DNA from: Fasciola hepatica
Taxonomy: Eukaryota > Platyhelminthes > Trematoda > Plagiorchiida > Fasciolidae
NCBI GenBank assembly: GCA_948099385.1
Contig: CANUEZ040000156.1
Span: forward strand, 5,477,501 to 5,541,500
Direction of reading: 5' to 3'
Length of the DNA stretch: 64,000 nt
Shown here in pieces: positions 45,362 through 58,762 of the stretch. Position 1 is the first letter of the stretch. Every line of letters begins with the position of its first letter. The notes beneath the pieces are model-generated. The model was not told the DNA's origin. It saw only the letters and a program-made list of their open reading frames with translations, and made no database searches. The translations under genes and the position numbers were made by a program.

Positions 45362-48300
45362 AGATAAATTAATTGACCCCTTTGAGAGATACTCCATCTA
45401 ATGGTCTGAAGCTCACCGTACAGTAGTTAGTACCGTTTCTGCGGTACTTCCAAAACAGCCAGCAAGCAAGTCAGGGAGCAACTAAACAACCCGTAGTCTC
45501 AGTTTACGGAAATACCAGTTTCCGTATCTATGTTAAATCACAGTGGCATACGTTTTACACTTTATGTGGCTCCCGGTTAGATGAGTAGGGGTTATCTCGT
45601 TGGCAGTTTTTATGTGAGTCAAAATGAAGATCAGGCATAACCTATTTTGATCCCCTCTTCAGTATTTAGTTTGGAGAGAAATCCTTGTTTGGACCCTGAT
45701 TATTTTGGTTAAATAGACAATATTTCAGTTGCAAGCGGTTCGTTGGAAGAGCGAGTCACACTTCTTCGACAACTTTCTGTAAGCTCTCAGCAAAGATCTA
45801 GTTAATCACGACAAATGTGTCTTTGTTATATCACCCCTTGATTTTTTCGGTCATCATATTAACAAACACCTAATTTAACTGTGAGTAAAATACCCCTGCA
45901 TCATTATATTTCAACAATTTGTGTTCTTCAAACAATCACTACGGTTTAATGTGCACAATTTCAGTCCAAGCATCTTGCTTTTTCAACCCTCTTTGGATAG
46001 GAACAAATTCTCATGACTGTAAACCATCCGTCGTCTGACGAACTCATTAGGAGATTTCATCGTCGACTGAAAACCTCTCTCACATGCAAATCCGACACAA
46101 ACAAATGAAAAAATAATCTTCCATGGATAGTTGTACACTTGCCAGTAGCGTATCTCTCACCGGGACGATAAAATTTCTATATATGCCCTTGAAATGTTGG
46201 AAATAATCAGAAATTGAGGTCTGGCGGAAAACTTCGTTGGATTGTCCGCTAGAGATGGTCGAAATCAAGAATTGCTTATTGAGGCTTAAAAAATGTTTCA
46301 TTTTACCGCGCAGTGACCACATAAAGCTATTGGGGTACTCCAACGGCATTGTTGGGGGTACATTTACCAAGATGGACACGCTTGTTTTGAAGGAATCAGC
46401 CTTGTTGGTCATTTTGGCAGCATCTCGCTTTGGAAACCCGAGTGACAACCTATATCCACCGAATACTTGTGACGGAATAGCAAAAAGAATGATTGTATGT
46501 AGGAAATATATCAGTTTCCTGAAGTACCGACTTCGATTTACGTGATAACGTGGTAGCTCCGACAGGAAAGACTGACTTTGCAGTGATGTCCAGTCCTACT
46601 GATTGCGTGATTAGGTCGTTGAGAAATACGGTACCGTGCAAAATATTCAGAAAATTAGGGTGTGTACGATTACCGTTCGATAAACGGCTACGCATTACAG
46701 CATCCACAAGGTAAGTCGGTCTTTCTGTCTGTGTTTCCAACTATTTTCTGGGGGAGAAGTTGTCAGAGAAACACTGCTGAAAACCGTGTTGATCACTTAG
46801 GCAAAGCTAAAGGTCAGCCGATAGGTACGTATGAACTGGCTAGATACTTCAGTTAGGGTTTTAATACCAATGGTGATTAAAACTGATGACAAACTGTGAA
46901 CTAATTGCCCAAACCTTTCTGCGGTCGCGATTCTCAGTAGTATAACTGCAGGGGTAGCTTTCTCTCTGGCTGATCTATAGGTGTATAGGCAAGAATACTA
47001 ATCTGTACCAAACTGCTCCTCTGTTACGAATAATATTAATTTATGGCAGGAGATACCACCTAAACATCACATAGCTTTACGGAACATTTGTAAAGTGACG
47101 AAATATTCACCAGAGGACCGAATGAAATATTAGAACAGTTTATCCACACAGAATTCATCAGCTTGCCCGAGATTCTCCGATCACCTGAAATGTTAATTGA
47201 TCGTAAAGTACGGAGAACCGTTTAATTACGGTTTCACACGAACTATGTTCAAGGCTATACTACACAAGCACATGATCATGTACGTAATTATTGCAGTTAC
47301 TAAGTACTCCGCCGGAACAAACTAATGATTTCTATCCATCCGTAGTTGGCAGCTTAATAAAGCTTTTCAAATGAAATTATTGCAATCATTAGACTAAACC
47401 CAAAACAGATTCAACCCGTAGTAGGATTAGTAATTACTTTGACTAATAAACAGTATGCCACTTATTAGACTCTATAAGAAAGTTGGTTGGACAAACTCCC
47501 TTGAGTTTTCAGTAAGCAATAGGTAAGGGATGTATTAAAAGCCGAAACAGCCCTTTGGGCAATTTAATGCGCTCCGGGTTCTAGGTAGGGCTCACCAGAT
47601 TCATCCAGTTAGTGAAAGCAGGCAATAAGATATGCCTTTGCTTGATAACAAGTGAAGTTCTCCTAATAAAACAGCTTACTCGTCAATCTGAAGCAATCGT
47701 TTGTTAGAACAGAAAGAAGACGAAAGTCACTAGAAGCAAGCTTTTCGTGTACTCTAGTCAACCGCGGAAGTAAAACATGTCAGTATATATACAAGGTACA
47801 GTAAGGGGGCGAATGCATCCGTAAAGTAGGCACCATCGAAAGTTCCCATAGAACATACGTTGGGGAGAGTAAAGTCTGTCGTGCTAGAGAGTAAACGAAA
47901 TGCTTGCGTCTCGCGAATGTCTTTTCTCCGTTCCAATGAATTGGATAGAGTGGACCCAGTGTTTCAAGTTTCTCAAGCAATCATTTGTATTTTTTCTGCA
48001 CTTTATCAAACTGACGATTACTTTGATTTTCCGGTAATGCTTCTGCTGAGCAGTGGCAATTAGAAGCACCACAATCAAAGAAAATTTAGTGGTCTGTATT
48101 CTTGTTTTCTTGCGTGCTGCCTAACTGACCTTGTAGTCCGCACACCAGTCATCCTACTTCGATCTCAGTGTCATATAGGGAAACATTAGTCAGTAACATT
48201 AGGTTGCTTCATGGGCTCTAAGATTTCAGTGCATCTTTGCTAGTGCATACAGCATTCAAGATGATTGTTTTCAAATATTCATTTGAAGATAACCATAATA

Positions 48301-48989
48301 TGAAAGGCAAATACACATAACATTATTCATTCAACAACCGCAACCAGACCTTGGGCCAGGCAACGGATAGAAGCGTAGCCATTTTTCCGAATGTGGGTAG
48401 AGACGGCTAGTTGCTTTTGCCGGACCAATGCATATTGCCCTTTAGGGAGTATCGGGCTTCCACAGTGAGTTACACGACCACGAGATCCATCCAGTCAATA
48501 ATCATTTGCAAGAACATATTGTAACAAGGACAACAACACGGGTTAGGATGCTTGTATTCCAACTGTTCAACAAGTCAAGTCATGAAACACATACAATCGT
48601 TTATATGGGCACTTTTTCAGACTACGCAGCATCAACTATGCTGTTGTATCTGCGTGAGTGCTTCGACTGCATTCTGGCCAGTTCCCCGTGGCCGATAGCT
48701 TGCTTCTCTTGAGCATCATTTCTATTCCGTTGGTCCGATTGTCTCAGTTGACAGCTTGATCGGCAGCCCCTCACTTGGGCTATCTTACTGGCTGCCGGAG
48801 ATTTAGCTTCTTCCCCTCTGGTAGTCAGTATGCCTCGTTTTGTCTGTTCCGGGAAGCCTCCGACATATTCGCCCTTAGTTCTTTTGTCTGTGGCCCTCGT
48901 TTGGTTTGTCCGTTCGCTTTCATATTCTCGTCGTTCCCTTACCCCAGAATTTCACTTTACAATATGATTGGGTAAGATGATAAGTGACG
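45362..48989. other. Spacer of palindrome B
   Basis: Single-copy sequence between the B arms. No recognised gene. The longest frame, 46080-46448 on the minus strand, is listed separately; the others are shorter than 105 codons and unlike known proteins. Confidence 0.7.
46080..46448 (-). CDS. Unrecognised 122-codon open frame
   Basis: Starts ATG and ends in a stop, and is overlapped upstream by another minus-strand frame (46450-46740) in a different register. I see no domain, signal or transmembrane segment and no plausible splice context. A chance or decayed frame is at least as likely as a real exon. Confidence 0.15.
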   Translation of the reverse strand: MSLGFPKRDAAKMTNKADSFKTSVSILVNVPPTMPLEYPNSFMWSLRGKMKHFLSLNKQFLISTISSGQSNEVFRQTSISDYFQHFKGIYRNFIVPVRDTLLASVQLSMEDYFFICLCRICM

Positions 48990-51168
48990 CTTGTATCCGC
49001 ACAACCTGACCTTCAAAACGATACGGCTACCATCACAACGAGAATGCTTCTTGACGTGGTGTGTTGGCTTGCGTGCCTCCATGACCAAAACGTTATGCAG
49101 GATGGCCTCTTCAAGCCGGAGATGCAAACATGCTCGATAAGCTTGTCAGCAGAGGCTGGAACAAGTATAGTCCTTGGATCAGTTGATTGGCAACGTCCGG
49201 TGCTACTCGCTACACCCCTGAAGATGACTCAGCAGCGAATAAACACAGAGAAAAAGTCTACCTGTCTAAAAACCTTCACTAGATGAACCTAGAAGTGGAG
49301 TATCTGGGGTTTCTGTCGACGATGGAAGAAGTCATCGCATCTCATTAGGCAGCTATCGTCTGTTTAGGCTTGGCAGTTCCTGACCCAAAGGATACTGCCT
49401 CGTCCACTTTCCGCTTTCTTCATCTGGCGCGTAGAGTTAAGGACTGAATCCGAAAAGCGAATGGCTAACAAGGTGCCCGTGACGACAAGACTGGTTTCAC
49501 TTGACAGACCAGAAGAATTTCCTGCTCAGGTTCTTCGGTCACTTTACCGTGCTTGGTGAATGCCCCACTGCTTTGTGGATCAGACTTTTGAGTCCAAGAC
49601 TCCGACTAGGGCACTCAAAGAAAAACTATATTTGTGGTATGGGGCAGCAGACAAGTATTGGTTGTCTCCATCTTTTTGAAGGATGGAGGTGAATCTTTGG
49701 TTTCGAAGTTAACAAAGCTCCTCTGTGTTATTAGGGATAGGGAGCAGATTTCCAGGGAATGGTGTGGATCGGCGATTGTGCCAATGGACGAGAAAAGTGA
49801 TAGATCTTCTAGTGAAAACCACAGAGGAATTAGCCTGATAAATATCGCATCGGAAGCGCTCACCAGGATTATTTTTCATCGACAATCCAGCGCCCGCGAA
49901 ATGTGTACGCATGAAGATAAAGCCGATTTCAGACTCAGTAGTGGTTATATCGATCACACCCTTACTTTTTTACTAGTCTCAGAGCACAGACACAGCTTCT
50001 GTCTTTCTTAGTCTGTAAGCAGCTTTCGATTCAGTCAACCACACAGTTCTTTGGAGCTGCATCTCATTGGAAGTTGTGCCAGAAAAATTCATTTCTCTTT
50101 TCCGATACTTGGATGCGAACAACCGAAGCCGAGTTCTTTCCTACGGCAATATTTCACCCGAGTTTACTACGGAAAGTGCTGTTCGTCAATGGGTGTCCTC
50201 TTTCTCCCTTCCTCTTCATTTTTGTAATCGAACTGATTCATAAGATAGCCCTAGCCTCTTGTAACAATAGCGGCATTGATATTTGCTCAGGAAGTAAACT
50301 TTCTGACTTGGAATACGCGGACGATGTTGTTCCACTGAGTTAAGATCTACATAAGTTTCCTAGATAGCCTGAGCAACATTGTGGCGAGGTTTGATATAAA
50401 TTTTGCACCTTGAAATTATAAAATGCTGCTGCAGGACTGAGTTGGCTGAACACCAAATCTTGTGTTTATGGAGGAAGCTCTAGCTGGGGTAGGCAAGTTG
50501 TATTACTTCATTAGTTACTTCTCATCAGGTGGAGAGACATCGGATGAAGTTGCACTGCATTTACAGGAGACTCATTTGGCTTTTGCTAATTTCAGTCATC
50601 CTGCGCGACATCCGATTGTCTGTTGGGGGTCGAATGTACATTTCGCAGTTAGATCTGTTAATCTATAAGGATCGGAAACATGGCCGGTAATAGTAGAAGA
50701 TATGCGAGCACTGTCAGTGTTCGAGCACCGATTTCTCCACAGCATTGAGTGCATATGGTGGGAACACTGCGGCAAGAAAGCTGGGGTTAGAAATTAGGTG
50801 TTAGGAGCCAATTGTCATTCACTTAAACAAATACTGAATTTGAACAGATTAATTTGGCTGGAACGTGTGAATTCATACCTACCGACAGACTTCATCGGCG
50901 TTTGCAGTTCTCCGAGGCAGTTAATAGTTTGAATACAGGTCGAGGTGGCCAGCTCATAACATAGCAAAAAGGTATGAAAACCTTGACCAGTAGACATGAC
51001 AGCGTAGGACTTGTCAGAACTCCAGGTTTGGGTACAAATGATCCACTTACCAAATGGTTGGAGATAATACATGATGAGGCTTGGTGTCTTGGCTAGCAGC
51101 GTAGTTGCATTTGGACTCTTTCTTCGTCTTCGTGATTTCCGCTTATTATTTTGAGTTTTGAATCTTTT
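48990..51168 (+). mobile_element. Broken LINE, RT and C-terminal part (right B arm)
   Basis: Plus-strand counterpart of 43512-45361, extending about 300 bp further 5' beyond the arm edge (LVSRGWNKYSPW, EVEYLGFLSTMEEV). The RT frame 49634-50011, the YADD at 50314-50325 and the SDEVALHLQ region 50462-50668 follow. After them come CWALR-type remnants (ALSVFEHRFLHSI) and a C-terminal TKWLEIIHDEAW block near 51060. Several stops and shifts make it non-functional. The 3' end is near 51168. Confidence 0.85.
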
Positions 51169-53008
51169 TTTCACTTTATGCTTCTATTTTTTCTACCATT
51201 TACTGGAAGATGTTGAAAGTTGTCAACCGAAACCAGAGCACAGAAGTGCGAAGTTAGTGGTTTTATAAACCGAACTGAACTGCTTCTCAGTCACACTAAT
51301 TGTTTTAATGTACGAGCTAGGTTAATGCTGAAAAGTAGGAATCAGTGAACAGCCGCAATCAATGGTCTGATAACGGTTGTCACAACGGAATGAGATGAGG
51401 TAAATTTTCCCATATTCAGGAGACAAAAGCGAATGTACAAGATTGGACCATGAACAGGCTATTGATAATGATTGTATCAATTATTAATATTGCATCAAGA
51501 TATAAATACTTAAATCGTGATTTTATTCGGGTTTTCCATGCAAGATGTCATGCGAATGATCAGCTTAGCCAGAAAACTCAACCTAAGCGTGTCTATGCTT
51601 ATTGGAATGTCAAAAACAATAGTGAAAGTGTAGGTAGGTAAATTTACGCGATCACTTCGCGGTAAAAGGAACCATTTACGAAGCACTAATTAGCAAACTT
51701 CCATTCTCATAACCCTAAGCCGATTTTCACAGGATGTCCAAATCTAACTAATGCTATCGTTTTCAGTAGCTTACTTGAAAATTCTACTCCCTGCGTGGTA
51801 GTTATGCTACCAGTGAACTGATTGTACATCCGTATCTTAATAGATGGTGATTTCGGATTTTACGTTTCGAGCAGCCCCTTTTTTGCTTTCCCGTTGAGGC
51901 TTTCTGTCCCTCCGTCATTTCTCATCATTTGCAATCTTTCCTGATTTCCTTTCATCCCATCACCAACCGCAGTTACGACTGTCTTATTCACATGAACGGA
52001 AACATGAACTTGTTGTGATGATTTCGATCATTCATGCTCAGTTAGACGCGCAATGCAGCATTCTTACTAGGGGCTAAAAGACTTCATTTCTCCCAATGAA
52101 AAAACTGTTACTGATCAGGCCAGTAACCATGATTCCCTTAGCCTTGAACGTTTACAATTGGCGCACGTTGATGCAAATAGTACGGTTTTGGGATCCACTT
52201 ACGAATGATCGATTCTTGTAAATAATTCTACAAATTCATAATTCTTTATCGCCATCCACTATACATTCTGCTAGAAGCATCATTTAATCCACCCGTCTTG
52301 GCATTTCATGTATTCCACTCTTCTACAAGCAGCTTACTTCTCATTGTCGATGCTATATGAGGCCTTCGGGGGGTTATTTAGATCAGACAGTAATTTTACT
52401 CGAATCAGAACTGCTCCTCTGTTGACATCCGTTTAGCTAGCATTTCCGTCGGCAAATCTAACTCGACACCACTATACTCACACTGGCCGGTTCACTCAGA
52501 TCGCTTTTCGATCTCAGAAAGTCACATAACCACGCCAATTCCGGCTCTTTGTAACTGTATTTTTCTTCAGGCCCAGTTCGTTGCAGTCTAAGCCTGGAAA
52601 AACACGTGTCTTCTGGGTTCAGGGTTGTCTACTGTTACCTGGGATGATCGGTTGGACGCCGGGGGATACGATTCGGCCACAATCTTGCCGATATATATTT
52701 TCTGTGTACAGAGGGAATTCATGGATAAACATGGAATCTGTTTGATTAGTGAGATAATCTTTTTCACCAGGAACGGAAAATTTATCAAGTAATTGCACAA
52801 AATGTTCAAATCACGGAGACCGTATTTGCTCCTCATTGCTTATTCTTGTCGGTTTTCTTTTGTGTACGCCTACCTCACGACGAAGATTCGTTTAATTTAA
52901 CATTCATAACGGTCTCGTTTCCACTTGCCACTCAAGTTATGCTGGTCTATGCATACATGTTGGTGTTAATTGACTTCAACTATTTGGTGTCTCCGTACTT
53001 GTCTACTA
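51169..53008. other. Segment present only in the right B arm (1.84 kb)
   Basis: Lies between the LINE 3' end and the (TA)n tract, which are adjacent in the left arm. Frames 51450-51641 (+) and 52588-52836 (-) are not recognised. The junction shares a short T/A-rich motif (AATCTTT) with the left arm. Confidence 0.75.
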
Positions 53009-53009
53009 A

Positions 53010-53057
<48 letters not shown>
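53009..53057. repeat. (TA)n microsatellite, right B arm
   Basis: About 48 bp of pure TA repeat, the inverted partner of 43438-43511. Confidence 0.98.
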
Positions 53058-53061
<4 letters not shown>

Positions 53062-53384
53062 GCTGATTCACCGCATCGTTAATCAACGCAATTTATTTGA
53101 TTCAATGGCTTGAATCTGTCCCGTGGGTTTTGCTCGGAAACTGCGTAGCCGATACGTATGGAGGTCGACGGCCATTCGTCTACCATATTGCTGAATGCTA
53201 CTCTCAGCTTCATAATCAATTCCAATGAGTTCGTGAAATAATCGATGTTTCTGCTTTTTTAGTGGACAATATATTTTCGTGATCCATTATCACAGTAATA
53301 ATAACGAAGATAATATGAAAACATCGCCCGACTTAGATAATATTTGATCAGATATGTCATTCAGATGTGTTGTTCATTCCAAAG

Positions 53385-56310
53385 TCACTATTTATAAGAT
53401 CATTAGTTCGAGGCAAAGTCTAACCGGTTCTCTGAAGGCATCCACTGGTGATATTACCGACTAGGTTATCACTATATTTGTGCACCATCAGTATGCAGTT
53501 TGAAGATCGACAAAAATAAGTGCTGTTAGGACGCATCTTACGTCGAAGCGAGAAGAAGTTGCCCCAGCAACCGATAGGCCGCACTAAGCTTAGAGATCAT
53601 CTAACTTGTGATGTCCTTTTGAAGTCTGTTATGGAATTTTATTCAGAACCACTTGCTATCTTATTAAACTCACAACAGTAACTACCCTACTCAGGTCCTC
53701 ACCCTCAGACTAGCCAGTTTTAGCGCCTAGCAAGATTGGTGAACGTGTCCAGGGTGCAAGTAATCACTCTATTTGGTGCAAATCCTCACAACCCGGTAGC
53801 TGTAGATTTGGATGAATCACCGAAGCGAACTCGTCATTCCCGATCTCCACATCAACAGCTGTGTTTCAGAGACAATCTAAGCATCCCATGTTGTCCTATC
53901 CAGAAGGACCAGTTACGGATAGACAAATTCCACTGCCCAGGTCCGACGAAAGTCCACCTCAGTCGAAGGTTTCGAGCCAGAGGTCTACTAAGGTTAGTTT
54001 CAGTCACATAATATTCATGGACCAGCCGCTTGTGATTAAACGAAGCTGGGAAAACCACTGTCGTTGAGCTAACATATCGGAGGTATCGGCAACCGCACCC
54101 AGATTTGCCGCTGTTTAAGTACATGACCTCCGAAAAACACAAGATCTGTTGTTGACAAGAGTCGACGTTTTTCTTTTGCCTCTTGGTCATTGTAAGCCAC
54201 GAGTCACATTAATTTGATTGTTGGCTGCAAATAATCCACATATTTCAATCCACAGCACGAGACAAGTTGCCATTATCCGTGATACGCTTTGCTCCTTGTG
54301 ACTACTGACCGTTATCGGAGGTAATATTACTGATGGTGGCGCTTTCTTGTTTGCCTTTTGTCATATCAACTTACAGCCGCGGGTCTAACGGTGTATACCA
54401 TTGGCGTACCAGGCCACTGATAGTGAACATCGGTTCACCGGGGCTTACAATGAAAACAGATGAACCTGGATGACTGTGAGCCTCCATGGAATATTCGATG
54501 AAATAGAACCTTCAAACTGTTTGGATTTGAATCTTTATCCCTGGAAGGAGTCTACGCCTGGAGTTAGTTTTAAACTATGAGCTTATTAAGCAGTATTTAC
54601 GCTCAACTCATCATTGAAAAACGTTAAACTCATCAGCAGTGCACATCCACTGAGAAACCCACTCCGGCATGCTCCCGAGGTAAACGACCTTGAGTAGAAT
54701 TTCCAAAGACCAGGGTATCGAGCTGACTCCCAAAGGTTTATTGAACACATACAATAGATGATATAGTTTAACAATTCGCAATACGAAAATCGAACCTCCC
54801 ATCACTCATATGAACAATTATAAAAATTGTCTGAAAGTCTTCTATATTTTCCTGTTTGGTAAATGTATACGACACTTGTTCCAATTTACGAGTCATTCCG
54901 TTGGAGTACCCACCTACCGTAGGGCTGCTGAAATATGTTTGTGGCTTGTGGTTATCCCCATATCAAGCACGAAATATTATCGAATGCACCTTACTTATCG
55001 AGCACTGCTTTTGAACAAAAGCAGCTGGGTGACCGAATTTTGCATGCTGATATGTTTACCCACTAATATTTAACGTATACTCACGGATTCTGATCGAGAA
55101 ACAGTTGAATTGATTTAACCCGGAAAATGTGCCTGTCAGGATGAGAAATGCTTCTAAGGCCTTTCTTTGGTGAATGATTGAAATGGCGAGCTAGTTTATA
55201 AACGCAGTGGCCTCGATTATTGATGATTCATTTCAATATTCAAGGGTGTGTTAGTTAACAGTATTCTCGTCACGCACCATCCGTGAACAAAGATCACTTA
55301 AGCGGTAAATTCTGATTATAAGTCAAGACCTCTAATTTAACGACACTTAGGGATAGTATGAAGTCCAATGTTCTCTAAGGCAGAACGAGGATGTCTACTC
55401 GCAAATAACGACTCAGGAATAGGTACATACAGGAGTTCGAAATGGACTTTATTATTGGCTTTTGAGGGGTCCCAGTCATCATGCCTTTGAAATAAAACGT
55501 GCAATTTGAATAAACGACACTAAGAAGGTCATGGGAAGGCTAATGCGTGCTCCTGCGTACTAACATACAAGTGTATCGAAGTGGAAGTCATTCTTGCCAT
55601 TGAGTAGAGTGTGTACATCAGCTCCGATAGTCTGCACCAAGTCTGCAGTACCGAAAGATGAGAGCAATGCCTTGAATGGATAATTGTCATTTCCAAGATC
55701 GAGAGATGCTGGCCAGTATTCACATCGCATGGAATGCTGACTGAATTATTACCATATTTAGAGATGACGGGAAATTTAATTCGGATGGCCACGGCATAAT
55801 TATGTACCACTGGTACAACTTCAGGCCAAGCAAGCTGGACCATATTTGTCGAACCTTTGGTGGTGGTTCGATGACGGTCTGAGGTGCTGCTTTTGAAGGA
55901 AGTAAATCTCAGCTAGCAGTTCTGGGAGGGAAACATATGGTTGATAACTACACTGAATGTATGTTTGTCCATGAACGATCACAAAAATTCACTTACTACC
56001 CTATGGGACGAAGAGAAGTTATGTAAGATTGCAAATGATAAGAAATGTTTGAGGGATCATCAAAAGTACCGGAAACCCAAAGGGATATTCAGAACATAAA
56101 GCGCACAGCCCTGCTTGATTACTGTATATATGCGCGGTGTGTTCACAAGGTAGCCGTTAGATTAGGAAATCTAGCGAAAAAATGCCTCAGGCTGTCCGCC
56201 TGACACGATGATGACTGATATCAAGACTTATGAATTAAAGCTTCTTAAAAGCTTCACTTTTCCGTGAAGTGATCGGATGAACCTATCGAAGAGCTCTCGA
56301 ACAAACCGAT
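53385..56310. other. Right flank, no recognisable gene
   Basis: Single-copy sequence after the palindromic block. Frames such as 53736-54011 (+), 54810-55073 (+) and 55529-55843 (-) show no known domain. A short proline/serine-rich frame (53861 to about 53995) ends next to a donor-like AAG|GTTAGT but has no convincing acceptor. Confidence 0.5.
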
Positions 56311-56819
56311 TGTGATGGACATTTTTTTCGGCATCTTGCTTGGAAAACTCGAGAAACTCGAGTATATCATCCATTGGCACAGTATTTGTCCCCAACCTGT
56401 TAGCAGTTCAATGTTTTATATTCACATTTGTCCACCGTATCCGAGGGAATTTAGTGGATCTTACTCTTTTGTGCTAACCATTACCAGATCATTGACTGCG
56501 GTTGTTCACGGATTCCGTTCGCTCAGCAGCAACTATACTCGAATATCAAAACAACCCTTGTGAATAAAAGTAGGTGTATAGTTTTGAACATTAAGTTGTG
56601 CAAATGTGTCACTTTTCACATCACTCAGTCATCTGTTCCTGCTCGTGATTACTGATTAGTCGTGTTACTCACTGTGGAAACCCATTGAACCCTAAATGGT
56701 CGAGTACATTGGTCCGGCACCAGGTCTGTAACAGGACCCGGTTATGGAAGATTTTCTGACTCAGTGGGTTTGGCGCACCTTATTTTACTGCCATCATCTG
56801 GCATCTCATTTAAACTATG

Positions 56820-57160
56820 TATTCTGTGTGTACTCATTCACTTGTTCCTTTGGGACAATGTACATCGGCCGCTCGGCCAGGAGTTTGTCTGAACGGATCC
56901 GCGACCACCACCCTGCATAGCTGAACACTGGAGCAATTAAATCGTTCACTATCACGGTCGTTTCAGGCCTAGCTCAGTCCAGTCACACAGTAAACGTGTC
57001 TGAGGCTTTTTTGTGTCCTGTATAAGATCCGGGGTCGACAATCAAGATAAGCAAAATGTCGCATCTTAGCCACTGCTGAGGCTGTCGGTATCCCCCTACA
57101 CAACCCCCCTCTGTGTGCCCAAAAACAATTTGTGTGCTCTTAAGCTGCCCTGAGTCTTCA
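56820..57160 (+). mobile_element. Penelope-like element fragment, GIY-YIG C-terminus
   Basis: The plus-strand frame reads CSFGTMYIGRSARSLSERIR then DHHPA and a stop, the core of a GIY-YIG endonuclease with YIGR. After frame changes it continues with HTVNVSEAF and TAEAVGIPLHNPPLCAQKQF, the conserved C-terminal tail of this family. It is a different and somewhat better conserved copy than the one in the A arms. The RT is not visible upstream. Confidence 0.8.
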
Positions 57161-57502
57161 CCCACCCTACAACAGACTACAGACCAGATAAATGCTCACA
57201 TAATACGTGAGAAATGAACCTCATCCGGTCTTGATCAAAGCCTGGATCACAATTGTTTTCTTTTCTTTTTTAAGTCACCATTAATCTCTGTCACTCCCTA
57301 TTTGTCTAACTGGTCCAATTCCTTAATTTGCCGTAATATATTGTGATGTAATGGCATGAGTAATAATCACTGAAAATGAGCTTGTTGGCCAACCTGTGTT
57401 TTCATAATGTGTTCAATGGGAATAAACAAACTAGTGAAAACTATATATCATTCTAATAAATATAATAGTTTGGAAACAGAAAAGTATTTTTTCTACACCT
57501 TT

Positions 57503-57586
57503 CCCACAATTCTTTAGCCACAACCCATCATTATTTAGCCACGACCCACCATTCTTTAGCCACAACCCATCATTCATTAGCCTGGA
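57503..57586 (+). repeat. Four 21-bp iterons, left terminal repeat
   Basis: Four tandem units of the form CCCaycATTctTTAGCCacra at 57503, 57524, 57545 and 57566. They form the outer edge of the left inverted repeat and are probably binding sites for the element's own transposase. Confidence 0.85.
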
Positions 57587-57929
57587 CGTACAACCTTCAG
57601 CCATATCGCTGCAAGTCAGTCAAGTCAAAATTATCGGAATATAATAACATCAAGAGATATTGGAACGATTTATTATTGTCTTTTTTACAAAGATTGGTGT
57701 TGCAATGTTAACGGAATAAATGAGAACGTGTGACGATCATATGCTACTCAGTTGACCATGGTGGTGGTATCAAATGCTGCACCGCAAATCGATTGGAGAA
57801 GGTTTAAATGATGTCTTTATAGTCGAACCGTTTGACTCAACCCTTATTACTGTTTTATTTTCAGTGAACCAGTTCCTAATGTACTAGAAAATATAAAAAA
57901 AATTAAAGTGGCAAACATTTTATCTGTTT

Positions 57930-58762
57930 GAATTTACTGAATGCCTTTTCCATCGGATGGAAAAATGGACCATATGATGGGAGAAAACGTATTTGATGAT
58001 CGGTATGCAATAGTGCTTCAACAGCCCTCCAATGAACGGATGCATTGTCAAAGATAAATACTACTGGAACATCAGGTTGCTCAGTAGAAAAAGACGATCT
58101 GCAGCATGACAGAAACTCAATAAATATATGCCATGTAATCTTTGTATGACATCAATACTTCAAGCTACCGGAGACAGATGAACAAGCTGATATGTTCAAG
58201 TTATGTCCTGTACTTGACGGTAGAATTCGAATAGCTTTACTGCCTACTTTTGATCGTCCTTAGCTACGGCAACACCATATGTTGTAGTTGATCTCATTGA
58301 TAAGCAACCCCAAAGTGCAGAACCTCATCATTGCAACTAATCGGCATATCCTCCTCGTTCAGATATGACCGCATCTGAGTTTCGTTCCACTGGTTGAATA
58401 GTCAGATTCTTAATTGAATAGTGATGCCCATCCAGCAATTGATCAATGGATGACTTACTGACTGTTGTGCTTGGGAAATCCAACTCCATCCTTTCCTGCC
58501 TGACAAACTTGTCGTAGGACCCAGTTGTGAAAGCCGTTTCCCTATTCGTAGCTGCAATAGCACGGCTTGTGTTGATTTTGATGTTGAGGTGTTTGGCAAT
58601 GTCCATTAGATTATCCCCTCTTCGCACGCATTTAATTATCCTGCGTCGATCTTCAGAGCTGGTAAAACGGTAGTACCTTTTCTTCTCACCCACAATAATG
58701 CTCTCCATATTGTCGAGTGGTGATGTGTTCGGTGCCAGGCAAAGTACGGCGAATATTATCAC
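57930..58762 (-). pseudogene. Transposase pseudogene of the Tc1/mariner-like element
   Basis: The N-terminal frame 58337-58762 holds an RRRIIKCVRRGDNLMDIAK helix-turn-helix and DQLLDGHHYSIKNLTIQP, typical of this transposase group. The remainder is read through a frame break and two in-frame stops. The first catalytic position reads INEINYNIW (Asp replaced by Asn), the second is intact in VVFIFDNASVHW (about 58040-58070), and the third lies in SYGPFFHPMEKAF (about 57950). The lost first aspartate and the stops make it inactive. Confidence 0.83.

Larger units (their letters stand above)
49317..53384 (-). repeat. Palindrome B, right arm
   Basis: This is the inverted partner of 43113-45361. From inside out it holds LINE sequence (to about 51168), 1.84 kb found only here, a (TA)n tract, and the 328-bp outer segment. 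Homology ends at CCAAAG (53379-53384), which pairs with CTTTGG at 43113-43118, exactly the point where palindrome A ends. Confidence 0.93.

Noticed and set aside
57503..57586. CRISPR-like or simple tandem repeat array
   Set aside because: The 21-bp units have no spacers and recur inverted at the other end of a transposase-bearing element, so they are transposon iterons.
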